This document shows, in pieces, positions 1 to 7,583 of a stretch of 64,000 nucleotides of DNA (positions within the stretch are counted from its first letter, which is position 1; the number at the start of each line of letters is the position of its first letter). Source of the stretch: Propionispora vibrioides (GTDB lineage: Bacteria; Bacillota; Negativicutes; Propionisporales; Propionisporaceae); contig NZ_FODY01000022.1 in the NCBI RefSeq assembly GCF_900110485.1, positions 1 to 64,000 on the forward strand. The letters are read 5' to 3'. The notes beneath the pieces are model-generated. The model worked only from the letters and a program-made list of their open reading frames with translations, made no database searches and was not told the origin of the DNA. A program made the translations under genes and the position numbers.

Positions 1-150
1 ATTCACACTGCACATCCTGGCGGATCTTTTTCCGTCTGGCTGCGTCAGCAAAACCTTGAAATAGGGACCGCTATTCCTGCGGTTTTACTTCCTTGCCAGC
101 CGAAAAAATCTCTCGCCAGGCCGGCAGACTCATTAAATCAGCGGTTCCCC
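1..150 (-). repeat. Family A foldback repeat, copy 1 (cut by window start)
   Basis: Intergenic repeat of the family also found at 12567-12733, 34640-34745, 37924-38088, 40371-40454 and 48059-48219. The right end carries the terminal inverted repeat AAATCAGCGGTTCCC; the other end lies before base 1. The interior contains the shared block GTCTGGCTGCGTCAG and an arm pair that folds into a long hairpin. It codes for nothing visible. It is inverted relative to the copies at 37924 and 48059. Confidence 0.8.
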
Positions 151-257
151 AGGGAAATCCCCTTATATAAAATATACCGTGCTTAATTTGGCTTTTGTTG
201 TTTTGTTTTTAGTGTTGGTTTATATTAGTACTGAATTGACAAAAAGGCGGTATAGCT

Positions 258-1769
258 ATGGGAATTCGGGATGTATCGGTTAGAAAGAAATTGATGTTTT
301 CCAACTTTATGATGATTTTTATTCCTGTGTTGTTGATATTGCTAATTGGTATGAGCGTAATCGTAGGGCTGCGGCTGACTGGAAATGCGCGGCAAAGCGA
401 AATTTCGCTGTTATGGCCGGAAAGAGGACCGGCTTTGTCCGTTCAATTGGCGGTCAGCTCTTTGCGTGTGCAGGTTGACCGGGCGAAGGGGCTTGATATG
501 CACGAAGTCCTGGAAGCCTGTCAGGCTTTGGAGGCACACGGCATTCAGGTGGCCATCGTGCGTGGCGGCAAGGTTCTTTATATTACGCAAGGCAGTGATG
601 CATCGACAGTCATGGATAAGCTGAGTAATCGTTATACCGGAAGCGGATCGGTTTTTCTTTGGGATGAAGATGGTTTTGCTTTTCGTTATGGATCTTCGAG
701 AAATGATGTTACCGCTGCGGCCGTGGGAAATGTACCATTCCTTGCCCAGGGGGAAAGGGTAGAGTCGACGATTAAAAATATTCTGGAAATCATAGCTCTT
801 GCGGTAATTGGCTTTACCATATTCATCATCGTGGGTACGGGGGTGTTTCTTTCACGCCAATTGTCTAAACAGCTTATAATACCTTTGGAAGAGCTGCGTC
901 GTGCCGCCGGTGAAATAGGACGGGGCAATTTGGATTATGCGCTATCTACGGAGACAAAAGACGAGCTGGGGATTGCTTGCCGCGAGTTTGACCAGATGAG
1001 GGTGCAGCTTAAAGCTGCCAGAGAAACACAGGAAAAATATGAGGAAAACCGTAAAGAGCTTATAGTCGGCATATCCCATGATCTTTCTACACCGTTGACT
1101 TCTGTCAAGGGGTACGCAAGCGGTCTTATGGATGGGATTGCTAAAACTACCGAGAAGAAAAGGCATTATCTCAATATGATTTATCAGACAGCTTGCAATA
1201 TGGAGAAGCTGGTAGAAAGCCTGTTTCTATTTTCCAAGCTTGATTTGGGGCGGGTGGAATTTTGTCTGGAGACAGTGCCACTGCATGACTATATAACAGA
1301 CTATGTAGCTGAAAATGCTGACCGGTTTTTGGCAAGGGGACTGCGGCTGATCGTTCAATCTCATAGCCTGCATTCTCAGGTGCTTATTGATCGCATGCAA
1401 TTCCAGAGAGTGGTGGAAAATATACTGGAGAACAGCCTGAAATATAAACGAGGTGAAATCGGCAATTTGACGGTTTCTCTTGAGAATGAGGGCGAGCAGC
1501 AATTGCGCCTGGAATTTGCTGATGATGGTCCGGGAGTTACGACGCCGGAGTTAGCCAAGCTATTTGACAGTTTTTACCGTACCGATCCGGCACGGACCAA
1601 TGTCAGCAAGGGAAGCGGTCTGGGGCTGGCAATCGTAAAGCAGATCATTACCACGATGCACGGAAACATTTGGGCGAAAAATGGGAAAAGCGGCGGCCTG
1701 ACCATATGCATTTTGCTGCCCATTGCCAGGGAGGAACGACATGAAGAAGATTTTGATCATGGAAGATGA
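258..1769 (+). CDS. Sensor histidine kinase (HAMP-HisKA-HATPase)
   Basis: Membrane sensor kinase of 503 aa that should phosphorylate the response regulator encoded next. Residues about 13-37 form membrane helix 1, followed by a roughly 140-aa extracytoplasmic sensor region, helix 2 at about 176-198, a HAMP linker, the H-box GISHDLSTPLTS with phospho-acceptor His274, and an HATPase domain with ADDGPG and GSGLGLAI boxes. The start has the ribosome site AAAGGCGG at 243-250. Its end overlaps the regulator start by 29 bp, so the two are co-translated. Because PAP2, DedA and ArnT-like genes follow, it probably senses envelope stress or cationic peptides (inference). The ligand is unknown. Confidence 0.93.
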   Translation: MGIRDVSVRKKLMFSNFMMIFIPVLLILLIGMSVIVGLRLTGNARQSEISLLWPERGPALSVQLAVSSLRVQVDRAKGLDMHEVLEACQALEAHGIQVAIVRGGKVLYITQGSDASTVMDKLSNRYTGSGSVFLWDEDGFAFRYGSSRNDVTAAAVGNVPFLAQGERVESTIKNILEIIALAVIGFTIFIIVGTGVFLSRQLSKQLIIPLEELRRAAGEIGRGNLDYALSTETKDELGIACREFDQMRVQLKAARETQEKYEENRKELIVGISHDLSTPLTSVKGYASGLMDGIAKTTEKKRHYLNMIYQTACNMEKLVESLFLFSKLDLGRVEFCLETVPLHDYITDYVAENADRFLARGLRLIVQSHSLHSQVLIDRMQFQRVVENILENSLKYKRGEIGNLTVSLENEGEQQLRLEFADDGPGVTTPELAKLFDSFYRTDPARTNVSKGSGLGLAIVKQIITTMHGNIWAKNGKSGGLTICILLPIAREERHEEDFDHGR

Positions 1770-2433
1770 TATCGGCATCGCCGAATTAGAGCGGGATTAT
1801 CTGGAGGCAAACGGTTTTGCCGTGGAAATTGCTGCCGACGGAAACCAGGGATTACAAAAGGCGCTGGCTGAAGAGTATGCGCTTATACTGTTGGATATTA
1901 TGCTGCCTGGACAAGATGGCTTTCAGGTGTGCCGCCGGGTGCGCGAACGCAAGAACACGCCAATTCTTCTGGTATCAGCCCGGCGGGAGGATATTGATAA
2001 AATTCGCGGCTTTGGCCTTGGCGCCGATGATTATATTGTGAAGCCGTTCAGCCCGAATGAGTTGGTGGCGCGGGTGAAGGGACATATTGCCCGTTATGAG
2101 CGGTTGACTTGCGGAGAAAACTCCGGCGATAAGATACTGCGCTATGCCGGCCTGGAAATCCAATTGGATGCACGCCGTGTTTTTGTTGAGGGAGAAGAAA
2201 TGACGTTGAAAAACCGGGAGTTTGAGTTGCTGGCATTTTTGGCGGAGAATCCGGGGATTGTCTTTAGCCGGGAAAAGATTTTTGACCGTGTTTGGGGGAT
2301 GGAGGCCATTGGCGACAATGCCACGGTCATGGTTCATATTAACCGTATTCGTGAAAAAATTGAGCCTGATCCGGCTCATCCGGTCTACATTGAGACGGTT
2401 TGGGGGACCGGTTACCGGTTTAATAAATTTTAG
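1741..2433 (+). CDS. OmpR-family response regulator
   Basis: DNA-binding response regulator of 230 aa, partner of the kinase just upstream. The receiver domain shows the acidic pair D9/D10, phospho-acceptor D52 in LLDIMLPG and the conserved K101 in VKPF; a winged-helix Trans_reg_C domain follows, ending WGTGYRFNKF. I place the start at 1741 because CAGGGAGG lies just before it; an upstream TTG at 1723 has no such site. A terminator follows directly. A tandem 14-bp repeat before the PAP2 gene downstream is a natural target for this or the second regulator at 9235 (inference). Confidence 0.94.
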   Translation: MKKILIMEDDIGIAELERDYLEANGFAVEIAADGNQGLQKALAEEYALILLDIMLPGQDGFQVCRRVRERKNTPILLVSARREDIDKIRGFGLGADDYIVKPFSPNELVARVKGHIARYERLTCGENSGDKILRYAGLEIQLDARRVFVEGEEMTLKNREFELLAFLAENPGIVFSREKIFDRVWGMEAIGDNATVMVHINRIREKIEPDPAHPVYIETVWGTGYRFNKF

Positions 2434-2455
2434 ATTTTGCATCGATGGTAATGAG

Positions 2456-2506
2456 AAACGAGCTATTTTGCCAAAGCTTTTAGTTGGCAGATAGCTCGTT
2501 TTTTTT
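2456..2506 (+). terminator. Rho-independent terminator after the first two-component pair
   Basis: Inverted repeat AACGAGCTAT / ATAGCTCGTT followed by a run of eight T. It separates the kinase-regulator operon from the PAP2-DedA-ArnT operon, which therefore needs its own promoter. Confidence 0.85.
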
Positions 2507-2541
2507 GCTTTCGGCAGAGTTTAGTTTCTGGCGAAAATAGT

Positions 2542-2599
2542 TTTAGGAAATGTTTTTATTCTGTTTAGGAACTGTTTAGCTTTAGTACCTATACTAAAG
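2542..2599 (+). promoter_or_regulatory. Activator-type promoter with tandem regulator site
   Basis: Two near-identical direct repeats, TTTAGGAAATGTTT at 2542-2555 and TTTAGGAACTGTTT at 2564-2577, are 22 bp apart, about two helical turns. The second covers the place where a -35 box should lie, 17 bp before a -10 TATACT at 2590-2595, and no good TTGACA is present. This is the usual form of an OmpR-family activated promoter. The -10 lies inside the inverted repeat CTTTAGTA/TACTAAAG (2580-2599). Regulator identity is inferred. Confidence 0.6.
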
Positions 2600-2626
2600 C
2601 TATTCTAGAAAAGAGGTAGAGCTACT

Positions 2627-3229
2627 ATGGAATGGATAGTGACTTTAGATCAAACCATATTGTTTTGGATACAAAATCACTTGGTTAGCAGTGTGCTCAA
2701 TCCGTATATGATATTTCTTTCGGCGATAGGAAATTCAGGAATTATCTGGATTGTACTGGGTATCGCATTACTGGCGGTAAAAAAATATCGCTGGCTGGGT
2801 GTGACCGTTTTGCTGGCACTGGTGATGAGTCTGGTTTTGGGTAACGGCATCTTGAAGCCGCTGGCAGCGCGCTTGCGGCCGTGTACGGTTTTTCCGTGGA
2901 TGCCTTTGCTGATATCGTTACCGACGGATTATTCTTTTCCCTCAGGACATACTTTCGCCTCCTTTGCAGCAGCGGCAGCAATTTTCTGCCGAAGCAGGAA
3001 ACTGGGGGCTACAGCTTTTTTACTGGCAACCGGAATCGGGTTTTCCCGGTTGTATTTGTTTGTGCACTATCCCAGTGATGTTCTGGCGGGAGTGCTGCTG
3101 GGTACCCTATCAGGTGTGGCTGCTCACAGGCTGAGCAGTCATTTATCGACAGTCCGCTCCTGGCACTGGCAACAGGTATTGCCGAAATCTGTGATTGTTG
3201 TGCGTAAAGATGAATTTAATAAGCAATAG
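2627..3229 (+). CDS. PAP2-family membrane phosphatase
   Basis: Integral membrane lipid phosphatase of 200 aa with the three PAP2 motifs: KPLAARLRPC, FPSGHTF (near residue 105) and SRLYLFVHYPSD. All expected catalytic residues (Lys, Arg, the two His, Arg, Asp) are present. Family members dephosphorylate undecaprenyl diphosphate, phosphatidylglycerol phosphate or lipid A. First gene of an operon continuing with DedA (18-bp gap) and an ArnT-like transferase, which favours a role in undecaprenyl-phosphate supply or lipid A phosphate editing; the exact substrate cannot be read from the sequence. Confidence 0.9.
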   Translation: MEWIVTLDQTILFWIQNHLVSSVLNPYMIFLSAIGNSGIIWIVLGIALLAVKKYRWLGVTVLLALVMSLVLGNGILKPLAARLRPCTVFPWMPLLISLPTDYSFPSGHTFASFAAAAAIFCRSRKLGATAFLLATGIGFSRLYLFVHYPSDVLAGVLLGTLSGVAAHRLSSHLSTVRSWHWQQVLPKSVIVVRKDEFNKQ

Positions 3230-3247
3230 ATTGGAAAGGAGCGGGGT

Positions 3248-3850
3248 ATGGAACAAGTTACCATGATATTTCTTAATTTTATTGATACGTGGGGCTATCT
3301 GGCAGTTGCTGTACTTATGGGATTTGAAAATGCCTGCATTCCCATTCCCAGCGAGCTTATCTTAGGTTTTGCCGGCAAAATGCATTTTACCGGAGCTTTG
3401 GTTGCCGGTATGGCCGGTGGTATGGCCGGCTCGGTTTTTGCCTATGCAGTTGGTCACTGTGGCGGACGTTCTTTTGTTCAACATTACGGTAAGTATTTTT
3501 TGGTGAAGGAATCCCATGTGGCATTTGCCCAGCGCTGGTTTGATCAATATGGAGTAAAGGCGGTCTTTCTCAGCCGTATGCTGCCGGTTGTGCGTACGTT
3601 TATTTCTCTCCCGGCGGGTTTTGCCCATGTGAATGTAAAAAAATTTCTCTTTTATACTTTTATGGGTTCACTGCCCTGGACGGTATTAATGCTTTGGGCG
3701 GGTATGATGCTGGGGGAAGGCTGGCGGCTTTTAACTGACATTGGTCATGAAGCAAGTATTGCCTTTATTGGCTTGTCTGTAGTGGTTCTGTCCGTATTAT
3801 ATGTGCGGTATAAACGCTACAGAAATGTCCGGGACGATGGCAGCAGGTAA
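3248..3850 (+). CDS. DedA-family membrane protein
   Basis: Polytopic protein of 200 aa in the DedA/SNARE-associated family, whose members move polyprenyl phosphate or phospholipids across the inner membrane and are linked to polymyxin resistance. Seen here: the early motif ENACIPIPSELILGFAG and the arginine-bearing FLSRMLPVVRTFISLPAG. A GGAAAGGAG ribosome site precedes the ATG. Its position between a PAP2 phosphatase and ArnT-like enzymes fits recycling of the undecaprenyl carrier used by GT-C transferases (inference). Confidence 0.92.
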   Translation: MEQVTMIFLNFIDTWGYLAVAVLMGFENACIPIPSELILGFAGKMHFTGALVAGMAGGMAGSVFAYAVGHCGGRSFVQHYGKYFLVKESHVAFAQRWFDQYGVKAVFLSRMLPVVRTFISLPAGFAHVNVKKFLFYTFMGSLPWTVLMLWAGMMLGEGWRLLTDIGHEASIAFIGLSVVVLSVLYVRYKRYRNVRDDGSR

Positions 3851-3888
3851 GGGAATAGACATGATAGGGACAGCTAGAGAGGGGAAGT

Positions 3889-5343
3889 ATGACAACTACA
3901 AAAAAACATATATTGATTCTTTTGGCTATAGGTGCGGTTTTGTTTTTCCTTGGCAATTCTTTCATTGCGATCACAGATCCGGTTGAGTCAAATTATACGC
4001 TAACCGCGGCGGAAATGTTCGCGTCAGGTGATTATATATCACCACGCATTTACGGTAATTATTGGTATGATAAGCCGGTTTTCTTTTATTGGGAACTCAT
4101 TGCTGCGTTTAAGGTCTTTGGCGTCAATGAATTTGCTGCCCGCTTTTTTCCGGCTCTTGCCGGAGTTGCCGGCTTGTTTATGGTTTATGGTTTTGCCCGC
4201 AGAGTTTACGATGCCAAGACAGGTCTTTTCTCAGCATTGATCCTGGGCACTTCCTTTGAGTATTGGCTTATTTCAAAGACGGTCATTACCGACCTCAGCT
4301 TATTTCTCTTTTTCAATGCCGTGCTTGTCTTTTTTTATCTTGCCTATACGAGCCAGCATAAAAATTATTACTATCTTTGTTATTTGTTTGCGGGGTTGGC
4401 GGTGCTTACCAAGGGGCCGGTCGGAATTTTACTGCCTGGCTTTATTATAACGGTATTTATTCTCTGGTGTCGTGATTTTGCTGAGATCAAGCATATGAGA
4501 TGGTTGGGCGGTATGGCAATTTTTCTGCTTGTGGGAGGCGGTTGGTACTATATCATGTATCAACTGCATGGGCAGATTTTTCTCGACACCTTCCTTGGTA
4601 TTCACAATGTGCTGCGGGCCACAGTGTCGGAGCATCCGAAGTTTAATGTGTGGTATTACTATACGGTTATTTTCTTTCTGGGCTTCTTTCCCTGGTGCTT
4701 TAGTCTGCCTATGGTTATTCGGAAATACTGGAAAAAGCGTCAGTGGCCGGTCCTTGATCAGACAACGGTCTTTCTGTTGCTTTGGGCGTTTTTGGTCAAC
4801 GGATTCTATCAGTGTATGGCAACAAAGTATACGACATACACTCTGCCGGCCTTGATGCCGACTGCTATTTTAGCTGCACGCCTGCTTTACGCACAGGAAA
4901 GACTGGTTAAGCGTCTTGTGGCATTCAGTATTTGCTTTTATCTGGCTTTGACATTTTTGGTGGCTGTTCCACTTTGTAATAGCTCTTATTCGGGACGGAA
5001 TATTGCCGTTGCTTTGCAAGGTCATGTGCAAACCGGGGATATGGTTATCAATTACGGTGATTATAAGGCATCGGTTGTCTTCTACGGGCATAAAACGGTT
5101 TATAATCTGGTGCATGCTAATGAGTTGGAAAAGGTTAGACCTAAGGCGATGAGCTGGAGCAGTAAGAATGTGATGCCGTTTATTTCCTTTGAAGAACTTC
5201 CTGACAACAAGAATTTGTATATCATCGTGGATAAAAACAAACGCAGTGATTTTGATAAATCATTCAAAACAGACGAGTGGAAAGTGGTTAAAATGTTGCC
5301 CGAGGCAACGATATATTACCGACCGGCTCAAGGGTCCGACTAG
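3889..5343 (+). CDS. ArnT-like GT-C glycosyltransferase, copy 1
   Basis: Membrane glycosyltransferase of 484 aa, PMT/ArnT (GT83-like) superfamily. Members move a sugar such as 4-amino-4-deoxy-L-arabinose from undecaprenyl phosphate to lipid A on the outer face of the inner membrane. Seen: about 10-12 hydrophobic helices, first-loop motif DPVE (D30-E33), the block SPRIYGNYWYDKPVFFYW, and the mid-protein LTKGPVGILLPG. The usual DPDE motif reads DPVE here. Closely related to the copies at 6027 and 7580, and closest to the latter. RBS GAGGGGAAG precedes the ATG. The sugar donor cannot be told from the sequence. Confidence 0.88.
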   Translation: MTTTKKHILILLAIGAVLFFLGNSFIAITDPVESNYTLTAAEMFASGDYISPRIYGNYWYDKPVFFYWELIAAFKVFGVNEFAARFFPALAGVAGLFMVYGFARRVYDAKTGLFSALILGTSFEYWLISKTVITDLSLFLFFNAVLVFFYLAYTSQHKNYYYLCYLFAGLAVLTKGPVGILLPGFIITVFILWCRDFAEIKHMRWLGGMAIFLLVGGGWYYIMYQLHGQIFLDTFLGIHNVLRATVSEHPKFNVWYYYTVIFFLGFFPWCFSLPMVIRKYWKKRQWPVLDQTTVFLLLWAFLVNGFYQCMATKYTTYTLPALMPTAILAARLLYAQERLVKRLVAFSICFYLALTFLVAVPLCNSSYSGRNIAVALQGHVQTGDMVINYGDYKASVVFYGHKTVYNLVHANELEKVRPKAMSWSSKNVMPFISFEELPDNKNLYIIVDKNKRSDFDKSFKTDEWKVVKMLPEATIYYRPAQGSD

Positions 5344-5430
5344 CTTGAAGACACGCCTTAGCAAAAAAAAATTCCAACATAGGCGGTAGCTGGTTAGACA
5401 GATAGTTGCGAATGAAAGGAGGTGAGTGGT

Positions 5431-5780
5431 ATGAACATTAATGCCGTTTCTTCAGCAAATCGCTATTTAACTCTTCAGCGAGCCGCAGCTACGGCTAGAA
5501 GCAAAGACAATAACGGCGACTATGATAATGGCACAGGCGGGGATGTTGCTGCAACAGCAAAGGCTCTGCAAGCTGGGCAGCCATCATTGACGGCAAAAAA
5601 GCCAGAATCTATATAGTCCTCAATGGTGTTGCCGGAGCGCTGTCGTGGTTATTTAATAGTTCTTATGCTGTGAAGGCCAGTAGGCGGTTTCGGGAGGAAG
5701 GTGATGACGAGGCTTATCCCGTTGTTGGTATCCAGGAGCGGTTTATTTTTGACAGGGCCGGCGGAAACGAAGGTGAATGA
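5431..5780 (+). pseudogene. Small gene of unknown function, split by a one-base frameshift
   Basis: The first frame starts at ATG 5431 after a strong AAAGGAGGT (5415-5422) and stops at 5616 (61 aa, starting MNINAVSSANRYLTLQRA). From about 5578 the -1 frame is open and continues with protein-like sequence (IIDGKKARIYIVLNGVAG, then YAVKASRRFREEGDDEAY) to a TGA at 5778-5780. Adding one G to the GGG at 5575-5577 joins both parts into a product of about 116 aa. Either a real mutation or a base missing in the assembly. I do not recognise the family. It sits between ArnT-like copies 1 and 2. Confidence 0.6.
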
Positions 5781-5843
5781 TGCGATAGTCCTGCTATAAC
5801 AATGATCTGGCGGCGAAGCAAGAATAGAATGGTTTGGCAAAAA

Positions 5844-5882
5844 CCGGAAGAGCGGATTGGACCGTTCTGCCGGCTTTTTTTA
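5844..5882 (+). terminator. Probable terminator before ArnT-like copy 2
   Basis: Imperfect stem CCGGAAGAGCGG / CCGTTCTGCCGG followed by seven T. The 140 bp between it and the next gene (5883-6026) hold no other clear signal. Confidence 0.7.
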
Positions 5883-6026
5883 TGACTGAGAGGTTTTCAG
5901 TCTTTTTTCAGAATCTGCTTTTATACTTGGGCTAACCAGAGGAACCGGCAAGCTTTTTATGACGGGCAGCAAGATTTTGCCTGATAACAGCGGTTTCTTA
6001 AGCAAGACTGGAAGGGTAGGACAAAT

Positions 6027-7583
6027 ATGATGAAATGGGATAGAAAAGCAGAATTGACTATTGTTGTGCTGGTGGCAGCGTTTATTATGTTTTTTCAATT
6101 GGGACATTTGCCGCTTTTGGATCCGGATGAACCGGTTTATGCCCAGACGGCAAGGGAGATGCTGCAAACGGGGGACTTCATATCACCCCGGATCTACGGT
6201 GATTTTTGGTATGATAAGCCGCCCATGTATTATTGGCTGGTAGCCGGTTCGTTTAAGCTGTTCGGGCAGAGCGAGTTTGCCGCCCGATTTCCCTCGGCCT
6301 TGCTGGCCGTTTGTGGCGTACTCCTGGTTTATCGTTTCGGCAAATCAATCTTTGGCCGGCGGGCCGGGCTTATTGCTGCCTTGGTGCTGGCGACCAGTGT
6401 GGAATATTTTTACTTGGGCAAGGCGGCTGTAACCGATATTACGTTGACTTTTTTTATGACGGCTTCCTTGTTGCTGTACCTAAAAGGAAGGTACTATCCG
6501 GCTTATGCGGCTGCCGGACTGGCGGTTTTAACCAAGGGTCCTGTAGCTATTGTTTTACCGGCAGCCATTGTTCTAGCCCATCTTGTTTGGACAAGGGGCT
6601 TTGGGGAGATAAAACGGATCAAACTAGTTAGCGGAACACTATTGATGTTGTTGGTTGCCTCTCCCTGGTATTTGGCCATGTACCATTTTCATGGCATGGA
6701 CTTTGTAGATACCTTTCTCGGCTTTCATAATGTAACCCGGTTTCTTAAACCGGAACATCCGTCCGGGACGCTTTGGTATTACTATATTCCTGTGCTTTTA
6801 CTTGGTTTTTTTCCCTGGACAGTGTTTCTTGGCCAAACCGGTAAACGCATCTGGCAGGAACGGAAAGGACTGGTTGGCCGGGAGTTGAGTTGTCTGGCTA
6901 TCTGGGCGGGAGCGGTGTTTGTTTTTTTCAGCCTGTCGCAGACTAAGTTGATTTCGTATATTTTACCGATGTATCCCCCCTTAGCCCTGCTAACCGGCTG
7001 GTATATCGATCATTGCATCTCCCGGGAGGCGGTACAAGGCGTGTTTGGCAAACCGGTTATTTTACTGCTGTTATTCTTTGGTTTGCTGGAAGGTGGGCTT
7101 GTTTGGGGAGCCTTGGAGTATCTGCCGGCTCTTGTCCCGGGTGTCGTTCTGACCGGCTTGGTTTTTGGTCTGACTGCTGCCGGCGCCTGGCTGGCGGTGA
7201 AACAGGGGCAGGCGATACGGCTTGTTGGAGTGCTTACCGGCGGCATGCTGTTATTTGTTGTTGTTTTGATGACCTGTCTGTTTCCGGCGGCAGCGCCGGC
7301 CTTGTCGGTTAAGGATGTGGCCGCTGATTTTAAGGCCCAGTATGACGGGCAGGCGCCGGTCTATGTGGAGAAGTTTCTCCGGCCGGGTTTTGCTTATTAT
7401 ATGGAGCAGCCTGGTGAGGAGCTTACCTCGATCAACCAGGTGCTGGCCGAAATGAAAAATGCGTCAAGGCCAATCTATTTTGTTGTTAAGGAGAAAAATT
7501 ACCGGAGCTTGCCGCCAGCAGAGCAGCAACAATTGCAGCTTGTTGCGGTAGCGGACAATGTGGTAGTGCTCAGGAAAGAATGA
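6027..7583 (+). CDS. ArnT-like GT-C glycosyltransferase, copy 2
   Basis: Membrane glycosyltransferase of 518 aa in the ArnT/PMT superfamily. It keeps the standard first-loop motif DPDE (D32-P-D34-E35, then PVYAQTAREML), unlike its two neighbours. Further blocks: SPRIYGDFWYDKPPMYYW, LTKGPVAIVLPA and a C-terminal extracytoplasmic domain after the last helix. RBS GAAGGGTAGGA lies before the ATG; a second ATG follows directly. The end overlaps copy 3 by 4 bp (ATGA), so the two are translationally coupled. Likely glycosylates lipid A or another envelope lipid; donor sugar unknown. Confidence 0.9.
   Translation: MMKWDRKAELTIVVLVAAFIMFFQLGHLPLLDPDEPVYAQTAREMLQTGDFISPRIYGDFWYDKPPMYYWLVAGSFKLFGQSEFAARFPSALLAVCGVLLVYRFGKSIFGRRAGLIAALVLATSVEYFYLGKAAVTDITLTFFMTASLLLYLKGRYYPAYAAAGLAVLTKGPVAIVLPAAIVLAHLVWTRGFGEIKRIKLVSGTLLMLLVASPWYLAMYHFHGMDFVDTFLGFHNVTRFLKPEHPSGTLWYYYIPVLLLGFFPWTVFLGQTGKRIWQERKGLVGRELSCLAIWAGAVFVFFSLSQTKLISYILPMYPPLALLTGWYIDHCISREAVQGVFGKPVILLLLFFGLLEGGLVWGALEYLPALVPGVVLTGLVFGLTAAGAWLAVKQGQAIRLVGVLTGGMLLFVVVLMTCLFPAAAPALSVKDVAADFKAQYDGQAPVYVEKFLRPGFAYYMEQPGEELTSINQVLAEMKNASRPIYFVVKEKNYRSLPPAEQQQLQLVAVADNVVVLRKE

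Noticed and set aside
1227-1502. Minus-strand ORFs opposite the first sensor kinase
   Set aside because: Shadow frames of a clearly coding plus-strand gene.
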